The notes under the pieces are model-generated. The model did no database searches, had not been told where the DNA came from, and saw nothing but the letters and a program-made list of their open reading frames with translations. A program made the position numbers and the translations under genes. DNA of 64,000 bases from Desmodus rotundus (taxonomy: Eukaryota; Chordata; Mammalia; Chiroptera; Phyllostomidae), in NCBI RefSeq assembly GCF_022682495.2, contig NC_071397.1:28039427-28103426 (forward strand), in the 5' to 3' direction. Each line of letters begins with the position of its first letter. The first letter of the stretch is position 1. Shown in pieces: positions 55,871-64,000 of this stretch.

Positions 55871-56713
55871 TTGGCATCTAAATTTCCCATAAAATTGTAA
55901 AACTATATGTAACAGGTTATCCCCAAAGAAGATAGAGTGATGTCTAATACACTTCAAGTTTTTATCATTTTTTAAGTTTATAAAATTTATTGTATATATT
56001 TTTTATTTTTCTGGTCAATAACCTTGCGTAGACTAAAGTATTCCTGAATAAGTGAGGCATCCCTGTGATATCATTGTCTGTGAAGTCACTGATTCTAAGA
56101 AATTTACAGAAGCAGTGTAGATAAGAATTGAATTCAAAAATTCTAATAATCAGTTCCCACGCAGTTCAGTGGCTTTTTAGGCAGAATAATGCTGGGCCTT
56201 CCACGTTGCCTCCATTTCCTTTGTGCAGGGGTAGGGGGGCTGCACAGACTCTCAAGTTTTGATTGAACTTTCTTAATATTGGTCTCCTCAGGATCCTTTC
56301 CAAGGATATATGAATATTCCTTCTAATAACTGCAAAGTGAATCTAGATTAATTTCCCCCCAATTTTGCTTTGTAGTCACACACATTTATAGATACTTTTA
56401 ATTACAGGAGAAATGCAGTGGCGTTCGGCCCTTTTCTGCTTATTGCTGTTTTATTTTTCCTTGTTACTTCTGTTCAGGAAAAGGTAATTCCTTGGTGATC
56501 CATTTGTGTCTAAGAAATATTTCTGAAGACATGAAATATATGGCAGCCCTAGGAATCTGTCCCAACTGGCCCCCAAAATATCTTATTGTAAAACATTAAT
56601 TTTTCACCTAAATGGAAGTTAAAACAATAACAATTTATCAACAAGTCAATTTGTCATAGTAGTAAACACATTGCCAGCAAAAACCTTCTGTTCAGGATTG
56701 AACAAATACACAA
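55871..56713. other. unannotated DNA
   Basis: No gene or repeat recognised. Confidence 0.4.
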
Positions 56714-57487
56714 GATCTGCTTAGAAAGTATCCAGGCATGTAATACAAAACATAAGAGACATTTATTGAAGAAGATATAAGATACAAGAAACATTGTACA
56801 TAGGACAATGATACGTTAGTCCCCTTCAAAGTTATGGCTTTCTTGAGGAAATCTGGCTCATTGGGAGTGGTTTGAATCAAGTCATTAGCAACTACAGCAT
56901 GATGTTCCTTCTGCTCTGGTACCGGAAGCTGTGGAAGGAATTTTGCCACAACTCGTTTCATTCCAAGATCCTGTGTCAAAATCTTGGACACCATAGTTTT
57001 GGAATCCCCAGATCAGCTTCCAGTTCTCACACTGTCAGTCACTGATCTTTGTTGATTGCAGCCTGTACATGTTCAACATTCTCAGGTGTTCTGCTTGTTG
57101 CAGGCCTTCCAGAAGGTGGATCACTTTCAACAGATTCTCAACCATCTTTGAAGCATTTGTGCCACAGCTTCATTTGCACTGCTCTCATTGTATCATCTGC
57201 AAAAGCCTTCTGAATGATCCGAATAGTTTCCGCAGAGGAATGTTCAAGCTTAATGCGAATTTTGATGTGGGTTCGTTGCTCTACTCGCTCATTTATTCTG
57301 AATGGGACAGGCTCGCAGTGCACATGCTCACTCACCTAGAGTACCGCCCCCACTGGCTAGTGCAGTGAAGTCATCATTGTTCGTGCATGTGCATTCCAGT
57401 CCACTGTCCTTGGCTGCCAGGTTGCATCGATGTGGTGCAAACAGTTCTTGTTATATTAACAGTGGCTGGACTTTTTCCGGACAGAAC
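56714..57487 (-). mobile_element. mariner element, internally deleted
   Basis: 774 bp with diverged terminal inverted repeats: left GATCTGCTTAGAAAGTATCC, right in complement GTTCTGTCCGGAAAAAGTCC. The minus strand carries a leader, the N-terminal half of a transposase and a 3' UTR ending in AATAAATGTCTCTTATG. The family is different from the Hsmar1-like copy at 44.8 kb. TA duplications are not visible. Confidence 0.75.
56826..57335 (-). pseudogene. mariner transposase remnant (N-terminal)
   Basis: Minus-strand pieces RTHIKIRIKLEHSSAETIR, MKLWHKCFKDG, DPPSGRPATSRTPENV, then DLGIPKTMVSKILTQDLGM and NEPDFLKKAIT belong to the N-terminal helix-turn-helix region and linker of a mariner transposase. 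Two in-frame TGA codons interrupt it (after FKDG and after NKDQ). Directly after FLKKAIT, where TGDE-type sequence with the first catalytic Asp is expected, the sequence changes to 3' UTR, so all catalytic residues are missing. Confidence 0.8.
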
Positions 57488-57562
57488 TTGGTATTCCAGC
57501 CACTAAGCATAATACTGCTTTTATAAGCATACCCTCATCCTGTGAGGTTTGGGGAGGAGGAG

Positions 57563-57587
57563 TGTTTGTTTGTTTGTTTGTTTGTTT
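57563..57587. repeat. (TTTG)n microsatellite
   Basis: GTTT repeated six times, flanked by G-rich sequence. Confidence 0.95.
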
Positions 57588-58185
57588 TGGTAAATGATGT
57601 TTCGGTTGTTTAAGAGAGAAATTGGGCAGGAGACACGGAGGTCTGGGGAATGGGGAAAGGCTCATGACTACAGATTCACCTAAAAAAGTGGGAGTAAGAC
57701 CTTCGTTCTCTAATGAAGTATAAATGAGATAAGGTTCAAAAATCCCTTATTTCCGTATCTCTCACAAGCTAATTGCTCAGGAAAAGGTACTAGTTTTCTA
57801 TTGCCTACCTACTTCAACTCCAGTCAGCTTTTCCTGGTGGCTTCTGACGTGGGGTGATCAGCAGGAGTAAAAATGAATGAGGACCCAGGCAGGGCAGGTC
57901 GGTGCTTTCTCGCCTTTCTTTGGCATGAGAGAACACTATCTGCCTGCCCAGGGGCAAAGAACGTGTTGCCTCTGTGCATCCGGTCCCATCTGTGAGCCCC
58001 TGGCCTCTGCCGTTCACTGGAGCTGGCTGTGGGTCGTGAAGGTCAGACAGTGCTGCTTCCAAAGCAATGAGGGGAAGCTTAAGGCAAGAACCTCAACTCC
58101 TTGGTGCACATGCCTTCCAGACAGCAGCTGGCCAGAAAAAAATTGATTCTACAGCCCTGACAGTGACTCCCAATCTCACACTTAT
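57588..58185. other. GC-richer unique DNA
   Basis: No gene recognised. 57800-58100 is richer in GC and CpG than its surroundings. Frames of 82 (minus) and 89 (plus) codons lack a known domain. Confidence 0.35.
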
Positions 58186-58189
58186 CCTT

Positions 58190-58340
58190 GATATCCAAGA
58201 TTAAATGAGTAAATATCTATAAAGCACTCAAACGGTGGCTGGCATGGAGTAGGAGCTGTGCAACTGTTTCAAATACAGTAAGCCATGCAACACTTCTCTG
58301 GGGTTTCAATAGTAACAGATGAAATGGCAATGCTCCGTTT
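58190..58340 (+). mobile_element. MIR 3' fragment, sense
   Basis: AGATTAAATGAGTAAATATC, then TATAAAGCACTCAAACGGTG and GGCATGGAGTAGGAGCTGTG is MIR 3' wording. Confidence 0.55.
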
Positions 58341-59189
58341 TGTGCCTGACATCTTTCCTAGGCCCCAGTCACAAACTTCTCTACTTCAGCCACCACCAGT
58401 TGTGACCTGCCACGAGATGCTTTCATCTGTTCCGTAGTTCATTTTGAATTCAGACAGCCTGGCTGCCAAAATGATTTTTTCCTTATTCTTTTTGTTCTTT
58501 CCTTTCAATGAAATGCCTAGGTGATTTATTATAAAATACATTTTATTCACATAGAATTTATGAAATAATGTTGTACTCTGGTTCGCCTTAGTGGTACTAT
58601 ACATAAGAATTTGGAGGTCAGCAGGGAAGTGGGCTGTGTCACTGCATGTCCGTAAGTGTGGCCGAGGAATTTCCTTACATGCTTTTGTCACAGATGGTGC
58701 ATATTCACTTATGACCCAGAGGTCGGAAGGAACACAGATTCTGTTACTCTGATAACTGCTGCTTCTCCTGCTTCCGCCACTTATTAGCCATTTTGCTGCT
58801 TAATGATACCTCGATTTTAATTGGATATGACAAATAAGATGGTGAAGGACCAAATCTTGCCACTGTAGTTCTGGTCAGAAACCCTAATAAGAGCCTTAGT
58901 GCAAAAAAAAAGTGATGATATTTAAAAAATTGCTTGCAGAAATTAAGTCAACAGTGCTCTTTTTAACACTGTGCCATAGACAACTGAGGGATTGCACGTA
59001 ATGATCTTTAGAAGCAGTGTATCATTTCACCTGCCTGGAGTGGCTGACAAATAGACTAGGAGCAACGTGTAGACCAAGCACGGATGGAGTAGTTGACCTT
59101 CTGGCTTCCTTTCAAGTCCCTTCATTCCATAATTTGAGCACATAATTTCACATGCGTTTTTCAGAAATGTGTGCACCCAGACTACTTAC
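58341..59189. other. unannotated DNA
   Basis: No gene recognised. A 101-codon minus-strand frame (58386-58691) has no known domain. Confidence 0.4.
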
Positions 59190-59440
59190 TGCTAAATGCA
59201 GACTCCCACTCTTTTAAACACTGGAGAGAGAAGCCTGTTAACTGACATTTGCAGTTTAAGGATGGCACCGTGTGGGAGAAAGAACTGCCAATCAGTTCTG
59301 CCAACACCACTCTCAAGGGGAGTCTAAACGAAGCTAGATTGGTCCAATTAAAGCAAGCAATTATGAATAATGGAAAGTAAACAAATCTAAGAAAAATGAT
59401 ATTACCAATTATAGTAGACACTCACAATGGAAGGCTGTAG
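59190..59440. promoter_or_regulatory. candidate conserved non-coding block
   Basis: Repeat-free. Contains an ATTGGTCCAAT palindrome (59338-59348), which places two CCAAT boxes back to back, and the homeodomain-type words CAATTA, CAATTATGAATAATGG directly after it. Inference only. Confidence 0.3.
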
Positions 59441-60539
59441 TCTGCTAAGTATCACCTTTGTTTAAAAAGCGATTAATCTACTTTGACTTTATTGAAGATT
59501 TTTATATGAAATAATCAAAAAGAAACTGTTAACCTTCATTTCATAACAGTAAATTTCACATTACTGGAAAATATAAAAAGCTCTTTACAGAGATTTAATT
59601 AGGTCAGATATCCACATGGCCTTTGGATTTGAAAGTATATATAACATATACTGTGACCCCTTTTGCTACTTCATTATATAAAACATTGCAAACCAGACTA
59701 GCAGCCTACATTGTTTTTGTTAAGGTCAAATATATAATATGCAACATTTGTCTTTGTGTATCATACCATCCAACTGTCACGAAATTCAAATGGATCCTCT
59801 CTATCTTTACGCTTTCCCCCATGTCCAGGAGAAATTAACCCGTGCACTGTGATGGCACATAAGTGTGTTTTATTACCTCTGAAAGCAGAGTGCCAGGGTG
59901 TTTTCACTATTGCCGGCAAACTTTGCATTAAATTAATTGACCTTAGTTCACTCACGCAGTGATGCAATTAACAAGTATCTGTGGACATCAACATTTTGGT
60001 CGCATTTCCTAAATTGAAAAATGTGCCTGACCCAGAGTTCTGGGAGTAATATCGAGATATTATTTTTTTCTGAATCTTTTTTCTTTTCTGAATATCTCTA
60101 TGCTTGGGTCATGGGAGATAAATTTATATTAGAGAGCCAAAGTATAAACTCACATTATCTACCAGTGATAACCAGAATGACTAACGATAAAAGGCACGCA
60201 GGAGCAAGGGGAAATGTCTTTGGACACATGGAAAATGGTAGCAAGTGGCTAAACAGGGAACCCGAGCTGCTTTAATACTGGAAAACTGATAATGGGACCA
60301 AGGGGAAGAGGGAACAACTAATTGATCTCTCTGGGACCTAAGAAAACTACTAAAGATAAGCAAGATATGCTGACCTGTATCTATGGAAAGATTTTGGTCC
60401 ATCTTTCAAGGGTGTTTACAGGTGATTACAGTCACCACTGATTCCCAGCTAAGAGGAGTTGAAGGTCCAGAGTACCCATGCACAGAAATGTACACAGTTC
60501 ACTTCAAAACTGCTAAAGTCAAAGCTGAAGATAAATTTT
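59441..60539. other. unannotated DNA
   Basis: No repeats recognised in this stretch, which is unusual for the window, and no gene. Confidence 0.4.
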
Positions 60540-61190
60540 GATTTAGCTGCTGCCATGGTGAAAAATGCCATCTTGGTAAGCATGACAACGGAAAACCATC
60601 GTCATCTAGTAAGCTAGCACGTCCTTAAAGCAATGAATCAAAGCCCGCGATGCCAACGGCACATTAATTTTCAGCATGTAAAAGGCTACAAATGTGAGTC
60701 TTCCCATTTTAGTCTATGGAACTGGCCCTTTAGCCTGCTACAGACATCACATCAGGCATCCTGAAGTAGATGCTATTTCATTAGCATCACTTTCTGCCGG
60801 AAAATAACATGGTCTTGGAGCAGAGCCCAGCTACTGGCGTGAGAGACGTGTTTGGATTGTAGACTGGATTTCCCCCAGGGAGTGGGTGAGAGCTATCTAG
60901 TCTCGTTCTTGGTGAGGGCTGGTGTGAGAGACAGACGGAAAACTCACACACACCATGACGTTGAGCAAAACTCGATTTCCAAAGCCCCCTCTGTCACCAC
61001 AGAAAGACAGCTCCTTGCAGCGTGTTCACGCACCGGCACGCATCCCAGCTTAGCTCCACCGCAGCGCCTTGTTGCGCCCACTTTCCCGCTGAGAACGCTG
61101 AGGCACTTTTTAGCTCTGATGCAGAGATGTTTCGAACATGAACCAAATGCAGATGTGACACCCACCATGACCTGAACACATGCTATGTTT
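60540..61190. promoter_or_regulatory. candidate conserved or regulatory block
   Basis: Repeat-free, with CpG-retaining words (ACAACGGAAAACCATCGTCA, AAGCCCGCGATGCCAACGGC, GTTCACGCACCGGCACGCAT, CACCGCAGCGCCTTGTTGCG). The densest CpGs lie at 61015-61110. Overlapping frames of 107 (plus) and 101 (minus) codons have no known domain. It could be a small unannotated exon or an enhancer. Neither is shown. Confidence 0.3.
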
Positions 61191-61472
61191 TGTAGGTTTC
61201 TCTTCAACTCTTTCAGTGTCATGTAGCAGAAGCTCAGATTAGTCATCAAAATCTTTTTAATTCAGGCCGTTCCAATTGTTGTTTTTTTAATTTTTGCAGA
61301 ACACGTGTGATGAGTTTGTACAAACACCTACACTGCATTTCTTACCAAACCAACCTGAATATTTGTCAGGGTTTTTTTTTTTTCTTTTTCCATTGCAGAA
61401 AATACCAGAATTACATAGTTCTATATCCAAAATACACACCACCACCCATTTTTTCCCCGTCCTGATGCGGGA
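61191..61472. other. unannotated DNA
   Basis: Nothing recognised apart from T-rich runs. Confidence 0.4.
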
Positions 61473-61486
61473 CTGCCATCTGGTGG
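61473..61486 (-). promoter_or_regulatory. CTCF-type motif, perfect consensus match
   Basis: Minus strand CCACCAGATGGCAG fits all 14 positions of the CTCF core CCASYAGRKGGCRS. It lies in repeat-free DNA. Opposite orientation to the near match at 22731. Sequence evidence only. Confidence 0.45.
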
Positions 61487-62149
61487 AATAGAGAAGGCAC
61501 TTCTGGTTTGGACTTACCAAAAATGTATCATCATGGTTTCTCAGGTTTCCAAAGGATCAGTATAACAAATGGGAGCCCCGTTTCTAGAAGACAATGTTAA
61601 CGATTCTAGCAGCTGACACTCAGTGGGAGCTGCTGTGATTATGATGGGTGATAAATTGGCAAGATGAGGTCACTCATTCATTATTTTTAGTCAAGATTAA
61701 AACATTCATTCACAGACAATGCATACATATACATAAATTATGTATGCATACATACATTACATTTTATGTGTGTGTACTAGACAAACTAAATAAAATGACA
61801 GTGGAAACAAAGTAGAATTTAAAGCTAGAGCAGATACAGCAGAGCTATCTTTTCCCCCCACGTCCCCAAACAGGCACCCCCCCATGCCCACTCCCTAGAG
61901 TCCCTACAGGGTCGCACACCACCCATATAATGCTGCCTGGGCGATGTGGGGTCCCTGAAGACCTGGAAGGTTCAGTTCTTGCCACACTGCAGCCCTGTTA
62001 CCGCCGGGGCAGTATCACCATTATAGGAGACTTATGCTGACACACCAGGAAGGGAGGGGATCTGTACTAGGTGTACCTGATGTTGAACTAAAATTGGTAT
62101 TAATGTGGGAAGAAGGCAGAGTCAGTGCCCAGTACTTCTTCTGAATAGT
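61487..62149. other. unannotated DNA with inverted repeat
   Basis: ATGCATACATA at 61719-61729 and its complement at 61739-61749 form 11-bp arms around a 9-nt loop within a short TA/CA-rich patch. No gene. Confidence 0.5.
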
Positions 62150-62184
62150 ATGTCTGCCTCTGGCTTCCTAGTTTTCAGGAAGAA

Positions 62185-62345
62185 AAGGGCTTCTATGTGC
62201 CAAACACTGTGCCTAATTCATCTAAGCTACCTGAACACTTTAAACCTAAAGTACTTAATTTTTTTATATGAGGCACAGAGAGGCTAAGAACTTTCTCAAA
62301 CAGCACGCATTTATGCCACAGAGGTGCACTCCCAGTAACTGTCCA
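62185..62345 (-). mobile_element. MIR fragment, antisense
   Basis: TTCTATGTGCCAAACACTGT, then AGGCACAGAGAGGCTAAGAA, TTTCTCAAACAGCACGCATT follow the antisense MIR order. Confidence 0.65.
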
Positions 62346-63067
62346 TGTGAGGGATCGAACGAGAGGGGGAATCTACTGACAGAAGTAACATTCTGGATGG
62401 AGAGAAAACACCAGGACACATAACTTTTTTATCTGTTGGAGCAGTTTCCTGAGAATGTGTTTGTAGCAAAGGAAGATATGCATGTTGTTTTCACCCAGAG
62501 GAAGGACACCATGGCTGTCGGTAGTATCACCTAATTCACTGTTCCAGCAGCAGTTAAGGTGTCATCCTGAGTAACTGTGGGGCCCCTGTACCTGGAGTGA
62601 AATCTACCCCTGATATGTCTACACGTTCATTCCCAAACATCACATAATTAAGGATGGAACTGTGCTATTTGTCCAAGTGTAGTCCTCAAACAGGCTGTAC
62701 ATATAAACCGAGAGGAAAATACTGTGGGGGACTGATCCGAGCCTCATGTTTGAGTGACAGGTACACGGTCTGTTTGTCATTTTGAAAAGTGAGCTGTGGA
62801 GGGTTGGTGACTAGTGTCCTTGGACTTTCATGGGGGAGGGCTAAATCTCACGCGCAGGAGTTTAAATTACTTGAAACGCATGACGAAATGACGGATGGAT
62901 CAGAAAAGAAGACAGAATATCCCTCAAGTGGTAAAAGACATCAGGGGAAAAAAGTGGCAACCCATACTGCGCACGGATAGCTTGACAGTTCACGTTTGTA
63001 GAGCAGCTCAAAAATTAGCTCTGTAGCACAGTAAGAACTGTGTTTCTAAGTGCATGCAGTCAGGCCG
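62346..63067. other. unannotated DNA
   Basis: No gene or repeat recognised. Confidence 0.4.
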
Positions 63068-63285
63068 TTTTTTTAATCGTTGTTCAATTATGATTGTCCC
63101 CATTTTCCCCCCATTGGTGTCCCCTGCCCTACCCACCCTCACCTCCCATATCCAGTCCTCCCCGCAACCCACTGACTTTGTCCATGGGTCCTCTATACAT
63201 GTTCCTTGACAACCTTCCCTTCTTTCCTCCATTGTCCCCCTCCCTCCTACACTCTGGTTGTTGTCAGTTTGTTGCCTTTTAAGAC
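63068..63285 (-). mobile_element. L1/HAL1 3' end, antisense
   Basis: T7 then AATCGTTGTTCAATTATGAT, TGTCCCCATTTTCCCCCCAT, CCATGGGTCCTCTATACATG, TCCCCCTCCCTCCTACACTC matches the copies at 51.1 kb and the 3' part of the HAL1. Short open frames across it are artefacts. Confidence 0.8.
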
Positions 63286-64000
63286 TGCAAATTTCTCACT
63301 TCAATTTTTTGATTTTTTTTCTGGTTATTATTCTTCCACTTGGCTTACTAAGCACATTTTCAAAACAAATTTATGTTGAAATAAAGTATTTTATAACTTC
63401 ATAAGAAGTTGTGAAAGCACAGTTCCTAGCTCCCCCAATTATCACATTATACATAACCATAGTATATCATCAAAACAAGGAAATTGATGTTAGAACACTG
63501 CTATTAACTACAGACTTTATTTGGATTTATAAGTATGCAGTTTAAAACATTTTCAACCTGTCTTAATTGTTGTCTTGAATAATTATTTTATTGTGTTTCA
63601 AATAGTTCCTCTGCAGTATGTCTTAATTTAGAACACAAAATTTACTGGAAATTGGGTTTCTTAAGCAAAGCTGGCTATCTGCATTTCTGTCTCCTTTTGT
63701 TTTTATTTGTGTTGCTCTCTAATAAGAGGGCAATATAACCTGCCATTGCATGGATTCTTGTGGAGTTTAATGGGATTCCTCATCTACAAAACCCAGAGTG
63801 GGAGCGAAATCTAAGGTGGCAGGCTTCCAGACGGTTACCTGACTTTAGTAAGGTCATCATTTTCACTGTTTCTGTCAGTGTCTTCTGACTTACGAGCTCT
63901 TAAAAATCCCACTATGCCAGATAACTTCTGGGATAACTTCTGTGTCCGGGATATAGTATCGGTCCTAAAGAAATTTCCTATTTGTCCCAGGGGATAGGGG
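63286..64000. other. unannotated DNA
   Basis: No gene or repeat recognised up to the window edge. Confidence 0.4.

Noticed and set aside
60852..61249. 107-codon plus and 101-codon minus frames in a CpG-retaining block, considered as a small gene or exon
   Set aside because: No recognised domain, no clear splice sites or start context, so kept only as a candidate non-coding block.
63008..63282. Opposed 74- and 62-codon frames (Gly/Arg-rich and Pro/Ser-rich)
   Set aside because: They translate the L1 3' UTR. Similar frames occur over the copies at 49.0 and 51.1 kb.

Overview
The window looks like 64 kb of non-coding mammalian DNA, almost certainly from a bat. The best evidence is a set of tRNA-derived VES SINEs, a family known from bats, in both orientations at about 15.0, 27.4, 29.6, 30.8, 42.7, 46.2, 47.6 and 54.7 kb. 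Most are flanked by short target-site duplications. The form that begins CCCTGGCTGGTGTGGCTCAG fits a yangochiropteran bat outside the core vesper-bat Ves subfamilies. I cannot name the species. The background adds ordinary placental repeats (MIR, L2, MER20, old L1), bat-style L1 and HAL1 3' ends, and several mariner remnants.

No functional protein-coding gene can be supported. No open frame exceeds about 140 codons, and the frames that can be recognised belong to transposons (HAL1 ORF1, mariner transposases, L2 reverse transcriptase). The DNA is A+T-rich, like a gene desert or a very long intron. Small exons cannot be excluded by reading alone.

Layout. 0-9.6 kb: mostly unique DNA with a small inverted L1, MIRs, an L1 3' end with a clean duplication, and an unusual pair of adjacent perfect hairpins near 3.0 kb. 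9.6-13.2 kb: L2, two hAT-Charlie elements and a (TC)n array. 13.2-22.7 kb: mainly unique AT-rich DNA, one VES with a strong G-quadruplex motif and several MIRs. 22.9-24.9 kb: a long antisense L2. 25.9-31.1 kb: an old L1 and three VES. 31.46-32.12 kb: a solo retroviral LTR on the minus strand. 38.3-38.8 kb: a mariner C-terminal fragment. 43.5-45.8 kb: a twin-primed L1 that received three mariner-type insertions. 46.1-48.0 kb: old antisense L1 with VES. 48.78-50.63 kb: an apparently end-to-end HAL1 with 5' UTR, decayed ORF1, 3' UTR and 9-bp duplications. 53.2-57.6 kb: L2, VES, MIR and a deleted mariner. 57.6-64 kb: mostly unique DNA with candidate conserved non-coding blocks, a perfect CTCF-type match at 61.47 kb and a further L1 3' end.

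There is no sign of a new multi-gene system. The parts most worth checking are the HAL1, the nested L1/mariner locus, the complementary deletion pattern of the mariners, the short duplicated or inverted structures, and the possible CTCF and conserved elements.
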